The notes under the pieces were generated by a model. It did not search any database, was not told the DNA's origin, and worked only from the letters and a program-made list of their open reading frames with translations. The position numbers and the translations under genes are program-made. From Montifringilla adamsi (Eukaryota > Chordata > Aves > Passeriformes > Passeridae): a stretch of DNA of 64,000 nt. The DNA is taken from the NCBI GenBank assembly GCA_017590115.1, contig JAGGNK010006437.1:310001-374000 (forward strand), given 5' to 3'. Below are positions 48,651-59,245 of this stretch, one piece after another (positions within the stretch are counted from its first letter, which is position 1; each line of letters opens with the position of its first letter).

Positions 48651-49190
48651 TGTTTTAGCACCAAATCCATCCCGTCCACCCTGGCTGCTCCGAGGCAGCG
48701 GTTCTTACAGAGTTTATTTCGCCCGCAGCAGGATGTCTTTTTTTCTTTCTGAGTTCTTCACATTCAAGTTGGTTTCTTTCTCTGGCTCGGCTGCACAAAG
48801 CCTCCATCTGGGAATAGGATAATACACTTCCCCGATTCCCAGAATCTGGCATTCAGATGGAAGGTGTTGATGGCCCTGGTCCTCTCAGATAGGCATCTTG
48901 TCTGGGCCATTATCTCCTGGGCGTCACTGGGTGCAGGCTCCTGTGAATGCCCATCTCCTATGCAGCCAAAGTTTTCTTCGAATGCAAATGTGGTGGTGCC
49001 TCTCTGTCCATCTGCCAAGGTTTCGCCATCCTGGGGAAGAATCTCTCCCCCCCTTGTACACCAGTAGTTCATTTTATACATATATATTTTGATACACCTT
49101 TTATTCCCACGAATTACTACCCATATCCATAACAAAATGGAAGTAATTCTTGTTTTCTTCACTGTTTGCTGAGACACTGTCATATACAAC
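48651..49190 (-). mobile_element. LTR-like element with TATA box and poly(A) signal
   Basis: On the minus strand: a TATA box in ATGTATAAAATG (plus about 49070-49085), a GC-richer transcribed part of about 350 bp, AATAAA in CGAAATAAACTC (plus about 48713-48722) and a CA end in GTGCTAAAACA (plus 48651, TGTTTTAGCAC). The layout is that of an LTR. The U3 start and target-site duplication were not found, so the right boundary is approximate. A 141-codon minus-strand frame (48764-49189) crosses the TATA region and R and is not considered a gene. Confidence 0.5.
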
Positions 49191-50336
49191 CCTTACTCCC
49201 AAGGAAAGTTGATAAAAAAGTTGATGAGAGTAATTGCAAAAAGTAAGCAGTGCATACACTGCAAATACATATGCAAAATAGCAGAGTTTTTTCTGCAAGA
49301 TAAAAGCAATTATCACTCATAATCAATAGCTAAAATTTTAAACTTAAAAATCTAAACTTTAACCTCCCACTGAGATGGAAAGGTAGGAGGAAAGTATTTT
49401 TCTGATTAAACTGTTTTAAGTAAGTCATTGCAATTTTCCTAATCTGTACTTCATAGATTAAAATTATTTTTGTGGCTTTTCAATTGCAATTGCAATTGCA
49501 ATTCAGATTGCAGAGGCAATCTGAATATGATGTTTAAGATACACATAATTAATCAATATGAAATGGTTTATGGAACATTTGCTTGTTTACAATATGTTCT
49601 AATAGTTCCACTGTTGCTCACTAGAGTGAAAAAACACTCAGCAGGCTCACAGAGAAAAAATGTAGGGTTTGGGATCTGTTTTGTTCGACTCAAGTACCTT
49701 AAAAGAATGTATGTCCAGTCCTCTATGAGATTAGAGTGTTGCCTATGCTGAGACTTGCTAGAGTAAGGCCTAAATTTTAATTTGAAATATTCCTGACCAA
49801 GAGCTTTAATTGGAAATGTTAGCTGAATGGTCACAGCCATACTCAACAGTCGTTAAATACTTTTTAGGGAAAAGCTTCATAACCTTGCAAGTCTATCCCT
49901 GTCTTTGATGATCAGGAATTTTCTCCTTAGAAAACTTGCACAGCTCTCCATAGGAGGAGCTGGACCACAGCAGCAGGTCACAGTGCCCTTGAGGCTCCTA
50001 TCTGGAAGTGGGCATTTCCTGGTGACCCTCAAGTAGCAAAAATTTTCTGGACTAAAATTTCGTAAGCAAATATGCAGTTTGGGAATAAGTAAAGCCTCTT
50101 TTCTCTTTTGCTGTGAAGGGTTGGCTAAAAGCTTTCTTCTGTATTCAAAGTATTTTCTTGTCAAAGATGATGAATGATGCTAAAAAGAAAGTGAGGCGTG
50201 TCTCAGGTGTGACTGTGTACTCCAGTTCCCTTTCAAGAGGACTTTATTCTCATCAAGATGCCTTTTAGACTGTCACAGTTAGGTTTAAAAGCAATTTGAA
50301 TACATAAGTTGAAAATATTACTTCAAATTAACTTCC
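49191..50336. other. AT-rich intergenic DNA with C/EBP-like repeat
   Basis: No gene recognised. It contains the CAATTG-type microsatellite and hairpin at 49481-49526. Confidence 0.5.
49481..49526. repeat. Hexamer repeat with overlapping ATTGCAAT sites, plus hairpin
   Basis: A period-6 run gives three overlapping perfect ATTGCAAT octamers (49483, 49489, 49495), the palindromic C/EBP consensus. It leads into an inverted repeat: ATTCAGATTGC (49501-49511), loop AGAG, then the exact reverse complement (49516-49526). Any binding role is inference; the repeat and hairpin are directly visible. Confidence 0.8.
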
Positions 50337-50565
50337 AGAGGCACCATGGTGCAATCAACAGGGACACAGGGACCAGTTCAGTTCTGGTTTTGCTATTGAC
50401 CTAATGGGTAACCTTGAGCAAGACACTCCATATCTGTGTTTTCCTGTTAATCTTTAAATCTGTTTAAGGACTTGAGGAGGGAATTGTCCCTTGCTTTGTG
50501 TTTGTATGGTGTTTAGCACAGTAGGACCTGCTGTAATCTGCTGCTGATGTAATTCATAAAACTAA
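50337..50565 (+). mobile_element. Ancient MIR/amniote-type SINE relic
   Basis: Follows, diverged, the plus-strand order of old tRNA-derived CORE-SINEs: CACCATGGTGCAATCAACAGG, GTTCTGGTTTTGCTATTGACC, GTAACCTTGAGCAAGACACT, CTGTGTTTTCCTGTTAATC and, near the end, GTGTTTGTATGGTGTTTAGC. The last part matches the GTGTTTGTACAGCGCCTAGC type tail of amniote SINE/LINE pairs. The length of about 230 bp suggests a nearly complete copy, unusual for such an old element. Confidence 0.6.
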
Positions 50566-51810
50566 ACAGCTAATACAAAAAGCAAATAGATCTAAGAGAC
50601 CAGACCCAAAGGATTATCAAGTTTTATTATGCCATGAGATTCAAACCAGACATTTTATAGGCAAAGTTAAAGCCATCTTCAAATTAATTTACAAATATGC
50701 AGCCTTCCAATGACCATACTATTAGAAAATAAAAAATAAAATCATAAAAAGCAGTGTGATGCCTGTCCACTCTTCTTTTGTGTTCTTATCTAACAAACCA
50801 AGAGATTTGTTCTTCATCCTGGTTCTGCCATCAACCTTGAAAAATGAAAGTGGAACCTGAAGATCAATTTAGATTCCTTGTGTTTAAAAGAGTATCAGTA
50901 CAGTTAATGACTGTATTTTCAGCACACTTGCATGCAGTCTACCACTGGTAATCATGCAAGAGCTAGAAATAAATTTGGGATCCTGCCATAACCACCCTGT
51001 GCTACTGACTGAGAGGACCCAGTCATTCCTTTGCTTACACACACTGCATCTCTGCAAGGGAAGCTGTTGGCCCACATGACAGAAATACATTGTCAGTGAC
51101 AGGCTGCCAATTTTAATATATAGGCAAGTCACTTTTCTTACATATCCACAGATAAAATTAGTATGCTCAACACTATATAGCACAAGATGAAGGTCAGTGA
51201 TTGCAGAGAAGTCCCTCAGGTTAGGCTTGCTTCAAGCAGAAAGCACGCAAGTCATTCCCAACATACCTTTAAATTCTGACTGCCTAATTGCAAGTGTGAA
51301 GCCACACTGTGAAGCAGAAAAGACAAGAAAACAATATGTAGAACTATATAAATGTGTTTATTTGCCACCAATTTTCTATTTTTTAATATTTTTTTTGTCA
51401 GGGTACTGAAATGCTGCCAATTTGTTCAATGCCGCAGTCTTGTCTGAAATGTCTGTTCTTGCCCAAGACAACTAGTATTTCCACTCAATTTGTAGCAAAA
51501 CCAAAGACAAGCTTGTCTGAATAGACTGAATGGCCCTGCTAAATGAAAAAGTACTTACTGAAAAACAAAAGAACAAAAAGGATAAAAATTAACATATTTC
51601 AGGATTACAAAATCCATTTTTGACAATCCAACTCCTTTTCTGCAAAGCCACTTTTCAGTCACTTGGCCCCAGCATATACGTGGAGCTGTTCTTTACCATA
51701 GAAGAAACTAAACACATTAAAGCTTTTCTCATACATGGAGTAAGTGCCCTGAATTTCTAATATATCTGATCTTAAACAAGGTAAGTTCTGTCTTTTAAAT
51801 GTAGCAAAAT
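50566..51810. other. AT-rich intergenic DNA, nothing recognised
   Basis: No gene or repeat supported. Confidence 0.5.
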
Positions 51811-52050
51811 TACAGAATCACAGAGTATGCTGAGTTGGAAGGACCCTCAGAGATCATCGAGTCCAACTCCTGGCCCTGCACAGCACCATCCCCAAGAATG
51901 CCCCATGTGCCTAAGAGCATTGTCCAAAAACTTCTTGAACCCCATCAGGGTGGTGCTGTGACCACTGCCCTGGGGAACTTGTTCCAGTGCACAACCACCC
52001 CTCTGGGTGAAGATAATTTTCTAATATCTAACCTAAACCTCAAATTTTCA
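51811..52050 (-). mobile_element. CR1 LINE 3' fragment
   Basis: Antisense CR1 tail: ACAGAATCACAGAGTATGC, GAGTTGGAAGGACCCTCAGA, ATCATCGAGTCCAACTCC, AACCCCATCAGGGTGGTGC, GGGAACTTGTTCCAGTGC and CTGGGTGAAGATAATTTTC. It is the best preserved of the antisense tails in the window. The plus-strand frame 51835-52062 is antisense to CR1 and not a gene. Confidence 0.92.
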
Positions 52051-55000
52051 TGGATAGTATAAAAAACTTTGCTGGTATTCACCTGGTGACAAATATGCGC
52101 AAACTTTGACAGCCAGAAGTAAAAAAACTCATTATAATCAAACCTCTATGAGATACAAAGTGTTATTTTTTCCAGGACAGAAAAATTATTAGCTTCACTG
52201 TGCTGGATACTTTGGAGACTGATATCTATCAGAGTTTTTAAATCCGTTTAGAGTTTCTAAAATGAATACCTACTATTCCATTATTGCCACTGGAAAACAG
52301 ATTCTAAGTGTTGTTTTTACACAGCTGTAATTTTTTGAAATGGTAAGTTTCTTTCTTTCCTCCGGAGTTTCACATTTATCCACAAACAGCTTCCTTCAGC
52401 TTCCCCATGATCATTACAGCAATACAGAGTCACTTAATAAAGACAAGATTTCATTTTTAGCCAAACAATTTATTTGTTACTGGTGGAACTCTTCCCCAAA
52501 GGAACAAAAATGAAATGCAGCTTTCACTTATTTGCATGGCTAGGTTTTTACTTCTGTTCATTCTCAAACAGTAACTATTTGAAGGAATAAATGCTATTGT
52601 GCTAAACTTCCTCAAGTATTCCTCCTTTCTCACTGCAGGTATGTTGCAAGTTAACACTGGGATATGTTTTATAAGTTCTATTTTAAATAATTTTGGACCC
52701 AAAACCTCTGCTTTATGTAAGTTCTGTATGTATAAACAATGTATATTTACTGAAAAACCTTATAGGAAGAGTATTAAAACATATGTTTCAACAAGGAAAC
52801 AAGATCACCTCCATGTAGAAGCACTACAACAGAATCTATATTTCTATGCTCTAATTTCATTAAATATAAGTACACTAAGGTCTGGCAAAAATCCTTTTGG
52901 ATTAAATTCTGATCTTATTAGAGTTTACACATATTTTTTCCCTGTGAAACTCAGATTTCATACATCTACTGAATGGACTTTATTTATTACAGTAGATTTA
53001 TGCATATACAAAATACTTTGAAGGTCAGGCCATTGAGTAAGGATATACCACAACCTATTCAATTATTCAAGCTAGAAATTGATTCTGGTGCAATACTCTC
53101 ATCTTGTCGCTATTTTACATCAGGCAATTCAACTTGTGCAGGATTGGTATGAAATTGAAAGGGAAAAAACCCTCTGTTTAAACTTCAGTGATTCCAGATG
53201 TTCTAAGAACAGAGAGCACAAACAATTTGAAGTACTAGAAGTGTTATTATTGTGTAGCATGATCATAACCCTAAGGAAAAAATAATAAAAAAAGCATATT
53301 CATAGTAAAAAAAATTTATTATTCATACTAAATTTTATATTTTTGAACTCAGGCTGGAGTTTGAATTGAAAGCATTACAATACCACTATAAGTACTATAC
53401 TTCCTGATAGGTAAATAATGAATACTAGGTAAATAAAATAATGAGTAATAGGTAAATAAAAACAAAACAACAAAAAAAAACCCAACCAAACAAAAAAACT
53501 CACAAAACAACAACAACAAATGTTACTCTTTATGGTAATAAAACAATTTTGCAAACCCAAAAAGATCCTAAAAGTCACGGGTAAACTTCAGAACAGCATC
53601 TGAGCAGTTGGGTACCTATGCACTCTCTAAGTATTTGACCTTTAACCTGTCATTAGTTTATTCCACCTTCTTCCACCATGGGAAACAGCAAGATGCCTAT
53701 AAAAATTTCTATCAGCAGCACTGAAGTCATTCCCTTCCCCTCCACCTCCCTCATGATTTCTCTGATTTAATAGCCATGGAAAATTCCATAAGATCATTAA
53801 ACCCCTGTAATTCATAGCTTCCTTCATATGCCATAGAATCCAACATTCTATGAACCAGTAAAATAGTAACCCATTATCCTCAACTTCTCTTCCAGTCACA
53901 TCTTGCTTTTGACATTTCTAGGATGATGGAAAATATTTTTCCTGCCCAAAATCGCCTTTTTGTACCTGTCACTGAAAGTTTTATGAAGCCATCCATTGCC
54001 ATCAGCTCATGGCAGAGAAAGAGAACTAACCCAAATAATGTGATTTGGGTCATGAAACATCTGCAAAATGGTCATATTATTCTCACTTCATGTTCAGAAT
54101 TACATCAGCTTAATTTTCTAAGAAGAAATGGCAGGGAGTATTATTTGGTGTTTTTACTCCCATTACTTGTTTTGTGGAGACTATATAAACTTCAAACTGA
54201 ACAATTATGCTATAAAATAGCAAGTCCAGTTCTTTTTATAGGCAGATCTGTGAAGGAGAACTTTGTTCAGACTAAACTAGATAGAGAATAATTCCAGTTG
54301 TATAGGAATAACATTTAACAGCTAAAACTGTACAACTTTGTCCCATCATCTCTGTATGATTACTTCCCATCACACTTCTTATAAGGGGAATATTGTAGAG
54401 TTAATGTGAAATATTTTGCGAGGCGTTTACATCTGGAAATTCTCTAGTACTAAGAGAATTCCTCAGCCATATCACATTTACTTTATTTTAAGTGAGATTG
54501 GAGGAATCTAGAAATCATAAGATGGAGCTCTATAAGAATTCTTAGAAATACATATTCATATAGATTAAAAATAAATAAATTTTCCATAGATATATATATG
54601 TGTGTGTGTTTGTGTGTGCAGATGCAAAAATTCTCATTTTCATTGGTCTTGAAAATGCATGCATGTGGTGGGCAGTTGCTTTTAAAAGGGTTATTGACAT
54701 AAAAGTATCTAATTTAGACTCTGACACAACAGGAACCCCCAAAACTATTTTGCTCAGCATCGTAATGCTAAACATTATTTAAAAGAATGCACACAGAGAA
54801 AACATGACAACTGTCATATATAGACTATCATTCTTCCTTTTAAAAGGGGACTTAAGCTGGAAAACCTGAATGTAAACAGTTTCATAAATTTCAAAATACT
54901 AGCTATGAAAAGGTAAGGATGTCACTTCCTTCATATGAATGCTTTCTTAGATGGGAAGATGAGACACACCTCATAAAACAGAACTTTGTCAGTCATCCAT

Positions 55001-56130
55001 TTGATAACGTTATTAAAGAAAGCATGTGAGTTTTCTTTAGTAAAAGCCAACAGCAATAAATTATCACTCTTTTATTAATAAAACTTCAAGCAGTTCTCTT
55101 CTTTCAGGAAAGAACAAAAATTTAGTACTAGATCAATATTTTAAAATACAATAATTAGAAATCAGGAAAAATATGTGTTGCTCCTGCAACCTTGTACTGG
55201 AGACTTTTTTCCTGTCTTTTACAAGACCATCACCCTTGCTTCATCTTTCAGAAAATCAAAGAAGCAGCATGCACAAACATGTATGAGAATGGTTATGCAA
55301 TCTAGATAAAGTTGTGCAAGTATCTTTAAAATGGTGGAAAAATTTAGATAAAACATTGTTTTCTCATTCCTTTATTATGCCACATCAGGGACCTATTCTC
55401 TCTGACCAGGTTCTTTGACATAGTCTATGCAGAGAGGGTGTAACATTTAAAATCAAATTTACTTATTTGAAGATAATTGGTGTTCTATGAGATTTCTGGT
55501 TTAGCAGAGATATTAAAAAAACTGAAAACACAATACAAATGCAAGTTACACAAAATATAGCAGTTCCAGCACACAATTCAATCACAATGCCAACATGAAT
55601 CCCAGTAACATGCTCATTTGGCATGACACTGGGTGTTTCCAGTCTCCAGGAAGGAATAAGAGGGTTGAAGCCAGCTCATGTCTGTTACACTCTTAAAAAT
55701 TATTTTGCTTGTTATCTAGTTTTGGAGAGATTTTCTTGTCTCCAAACATAATAAAAAAGCCTATCACAAACTCCATGGAGCTCTTTAGAGTAATAGGAAA
55801 CACATCACAGGCCTACATCTGAAAGCCAGATTTCCCTGCAGAGTTTGTGAAGGACTGCAGAAGCCTAAGCCATATATTAAGAAAATAAATAGCTACACAG
55901 AGAAAGATAAGAGACTCAATAGTAATGTCATAAAATAAGCTGGATTTTGCTATGGATAGATGCTGCAAATACATCCTCTTACACAGTTGACTGAAAGATT
56001 TTTCTATGATTTCTCTTTTCATAGACAAGCTTCAAATCCTTGTTTATTTTTGCTGCATTTAGTTTCTGTCACTATTACATGTTCTGACAAAAACACATTA
56101 ATAATTAACATTGAGTAGCATAATATTGAG
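52051..56130. other. AT-rich intergenic DNA, no confirmed gene
   Basis: Unique-looking. It contains A/C simple sequence (53456-53521) and a TA/TG microsatellite near 54590-54620. Frames at 52599-53021 (140 codons) and 53923-54291 (122 codons) have no domain, no plausible promoter and AT-driven composition. Confidence 0.45.
53456..53521. repeat. A/C simple sequence
   Basis: AAAACAAAACAACAAAA and CCAACCAAACAAAA units, similar in kind to 46423-46580. Confidence 0.9.
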
Positions 56131-56806
56131 AATCTCTGTGAAGGACATGGGGTCCTGGTGGACAACAAGCTGTCCCTGAGCCAACAGTGCCCTGGGGACC
56201 AAGGAGTCCAGTGGGATCCTGGGATGCATTGGGAAGAGCATTGCCACCAGGTGAAAGGAGGAGATCCTGCTCCTCTACTCAGCTCTGGTGAGGCACATCT
56301 GGAGTGCTGTGTCCAGTTTTGGGCTCCTCAGGGCAAGAGAGACAGGGAGCTCCTGGAGTGGGTCCAGTGGAGGTTGCAGAGATGATGAAGGGATGGAGCT
56401 TCTCTCTTATGAGGAAAGCCTGAGGGAGCTGGGGCTGTTCAGCCTTGAGAAGAGACTGAGCGGGGACCTCATCAGTGTCTGTCAGTGCCTGCAGGGAGGG
56501 GTCAGAGCAGAGACCAGGCTCTGCTCAGTGGTGCCCAGCAATGGGACAAGGAGTAATGGGCAGAAATGAATGCACAGGAAGTTCCGTCTGAACATGAGGA
56601 AGACATTTTTTCCTATGCAGTGATCACACAGCGAAACAGGTGGCCCAGAGAGGGTGTGGAGTCTCTCTCACTGGAGATATTGAACTTTACAGACACAATC
56701 CTGTGCCATGTGTTCTGTGATGACCCTGTTTGAGCAGGGGATTAGGACAGAATGACCCACTGTGGTCCCTTCCAACCTGACTCATCCTGAGACCCTGTGA
56801 TTCAAA
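56131..56806 (+). pseudogene. CR1 LINE, end of reverse-transcriptase ORF plus 3' UTR
   Basis: A sense CR1 copy of about 680 bp. Translation gives recognisable CR1 ORF2 C-terminal blocks in different frames: DNKLSLSQQC, RHIWSAVSSFG, LECCVQFWAPQ, RDRELLEWVQW, LSYEESLRELGLFSLEKR and SVVPSNGTR. The frame shifts between blocks, so it is non-functional. The 3' UTR follows (GATTAGGACAGAATGACCC, GTCCCTTCCAACCTGACTC), ending with a decayed terminus near GACCCTGTGATTCA. It is the longest CR1 in the window. Confidence 0.93.
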
Positions 56807-57768
56807 TTTCCTATTAGTACCTATTTGGCCTTCTCTGATGGTCAGTACATTGGCAGAAGGTTTTATTCAGCCTACATGAAACCATCAAAATAGAAGGAAA
56901 ATGCTCAGGGCTAACTGGCTGTTAACAACACCTGAGATACTGACATGTCTTCAGTGGACAAAACACAGCAAAATATTAAAATCAGTAGGAAAAAACAACC
57001 CAAATCCAACCCAAAAACCTTCACAAGCTGTGTAGCAATCTTATGTAAAAGTTGCTTATAAAAATAGCTGCCAAATTGGAAATACAAAACTATTAAAAAG
57101 AAAATTAACCTTTTTCATTAATTCCTAGGAGCAACAGAGAATATTTAAGACCTTCAGAATTAACAGACTGAGAAAAAATGTCATGTTATAGAGAAGTATC
57201 GATGTGTAAATGACCTAGTGAAAGGTCAGTGACTGTATCCTGAACCCTCATCTTTCCTTTCCATAAAAGTCTTGACATACAGACAGATTTCCAAGACTGG
57301 TATAATGACATAACAACATTCTTCTCATTAGAGCATTTGTTCACCACTTAGTTTTTGTAAGTCTCCCAAGACAACCCTTCCTCTACATACACCAGGTGTT
57401 TTTTGTCTGTCATTTTATGGAAGGACTCCATCATTTTATGTCAGAGAGGTGTCATTTGTGGTAATAGTCATCATTCTGCTCCTTTGGCTCACAGCTTTCT
57501 TGATGCCTTCATGCTCTCATGCTCTCAGGCAGCCCTGTGCTGGACAGCAGGAAATGCTGCTGGTTCCAATGCCCCCAGAAGCACATCAGAAAGCAGAGCC
57601 CCCTGTCATTACATGCTCCTTTTGAAAGAGCCATTCCTTGCAAGTTTTGTGCTGTGTTGTGCCTGACTGACACAAATTTCTTGACCCTGCCATATCCACA
57701 TGTTCTTACAGGCAATCCTGTCATTTCCTGCCCCTTCCTTTGGACCAAGAAATATTCAATAAAGAAAA
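56807..57768. other. Single-copy DNA, no gene supported
   Basis: The 57400-57768 part is less AT-rich, ends with TTCAATAAAGAAAATAG (a poly(A)-type signal) directly before the CR1 tail, and has open frames on both strands without known domains. It could be an unrecognised LTR, but no TG/CA ends or target-site duplication were identified. Confidence 0.4.
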
Positions 57769-57910
57769 TAGAATCATACAGTGAATCACAGAATTATTTG
57801 GGGGAAAGGAACATCTCATTCCATTCCCCTGCCTTAGGCAGATACACCTTCCACTAGACCAGGTTCCTCCAAGCCCTGTCCAACCTGGCCTTGAACACTT
57901 CCAGGGATGA
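57769..57910 (-). mobile_element. CR1 LINE, 3' half (split by LTR insertion)
   Basis: Antisense CR1 tail from TAGAATCATACAGTG to TTGAACACTTCCAGGGATGA. The CR1 sequence is broken at GGGATGA and resumes at 58987 with GGATAGGGCAACCACAAC, exactly the continuation expected in the CR1 consensus. Confidence 0.9.
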
Positions 57911-58986
57911 TGTCAGAGACTGAAATGTTATGGTTAATGTCTTAAACATTGTTATGAAGGAGTTTTGCCCATTGTGGCAAAACTGCTTAAAGAAGCTGTG
58001 ACTACAGAAGCACACCTTAAGATGCCTGACTGGAACTTTGGACTGTGAGTTAAGCTGCCTAAGGGAACTTGAGATAAGATAAAGATGACACTTATTTCAA
58101 ATCAAAGGTCCAATTATCTCAGGTCTAGAGAGAAGTAAGCAAGGCTAAGAGAGAAGAATGCACCCACTAGAAAGCCAAACCCAGCAGCTGTCCTGAAAAT
58201 CATCCCTGGCTGTATTTGTGGTGGGGGAGGCTATAGCCCACAGGCTCATCTGCTGAGGGCAGGTTTGCAGGTTTGCACAGTGGGAGGAGAGTTTTGGGTG
58301 TATGGTATAACCTCTGGTCAGAGACAGTGAACACCCATCCTCCCTTACACAAACCGGCTCAGCTCAAAACCCCTCACCCTGGGAAGGCCACATCCACAGG
58401 ACTTTCACATGAGAGGCAGCTGAGGGGTGTCATAATTCATCAAAGACCCCTGTAGCTCCCCTCCAAGACTTCTTCCTGAGGCGTTGCATAAGAGTTCTGC
58501 ATGTGTTGCAAGTAATGCAACCAATCCAGAGTCTGTTGCAAGAGACAGTGTCAAACTTGCCCACCCTCCAGGGGAAGCACCTGACCCAAATGTATATTAA
58601 TCCATGGGACTCTCTATTTTTTGAGGGACCCTCACTACCAAGAAGACCTGATGGAGAGGATCAACAGGATACCATTGGGATCCATGGAATGGTGATATTT
58701 TCTCTTTCCCCACCTCTTTTCTATTTATTTTTCTCTCTTTCTTTCTCTCTCTTTCTCGCTCTCTCTCATTTACTGTTAAATAAAATCCATACTATTGACT
58801 TTGGCATATGATCTTATTTGTACCTAGCTCAGACAGAGACATTGCTCTAAAAATTTTAATACATTTTTAGGGATTTATGTTGGTTTCTTATATGTTTGTA
58901 TTTTGGTTTTTTCTCTTACTTGAGGGAGGATTGAAGTACTGAAAGCATTAATATGTTGTTTTTTGTGTTTCTTAAATGATCATAAA
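57911..58986 (+). mobile_element. LTR-type repeat, copy B, inserted into CR1
   Basis: Diverged copy of 4696-5630. It begins TGTCAGAGACTG, shares GAGTTTTGCCCATTG, TGCCTGACTGGAAC, AACACCCATCCTCCCTTACAC, CACATGAGAGGCAGCTGAGG and ATTGACTTTGGCA, and has a CT-rich tract (58700-58770) and AATAAA near 58780. It retains blocks missing from copy A, for example TTATTTCAAATCAAAGGTCC. Clear similarity to copy A stops near 58860; the remaining about 125 bp may be extra element sequence or filler. The CR1 flanks give a near-duplicated GGATGA/GGATAG at the junctions. Confidence 0.8.
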
Positions 58987-59245
58987 GGATAGGGCAACCA
59001 CAACTTCTCTGGGCAACCCATTCCAGTGCCTCAGCACCCTCACAGTAAAGAATTTATTCCATATAGCTAACTTTCATTTCCTGATAAAGAATCTGTCTCT
59101 GGCTTCCCTGTAGACCCACTTCAGATATTGGAAGGTTGCTATGAGGTCTCCATGCAGCCTTCTCTTCTCTTCTCTTCTCTTCTCTTCTCTTCTCTTCTCT
59201 GAACAGCCCCAACTTTCTCTGCCTGGCCCCAGTTTTTTTGACCTG
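58987..59245 (-). mobile_element. CR1 LINE, 5' part (split by LTR insertion), with microsatellite
   Basis: Resumes the CR1 interrupted at 57910: GGGCAACCACAACTTCTCTG, AACCCATTCCAGTGCCTC, AGCACCCTCACAGTAAAGAA, TTGCTATGAGGTCTCCATGC, then (TCTCT)8 and GAACAGCCCCAACTTTCTC. The pentamer run replaces the short CTTCTC segment normally found here. Confidence 0.9.
59161..59200. repeat. (TCTCT)8 microsatellite inside CR1
   Basis: Forty bases of perfect pentanucleotide repeat inside the antisense CR1 copy. The normal CR1 sequence at this position includes a seed-like CTTCTC, so the array probably expanded from it. Confidence 0.95.

Noticed and set aside
48764..49189. 141-codon minus-strand frame as a gene or processed pseudogene
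   Set aside because: The frame crosses a TATA box and LTR-like R region, and no protein family was recognised. LTR sequence is the better explanation.
52599..53021. 140-codon plus-strand open frame
   Set aside because: Composition follows AT-rich DNA, with no domain, no clear promoter or splice signals, and no homologous family recognised. A chance frame is the simpler reading.
53923..54291. 122-codon plus-strand open frame with a hydrophobic stretch
   Set aside because: A hydrophobic run alone is common in T-rich DNA. No family resemblance and no gene context.
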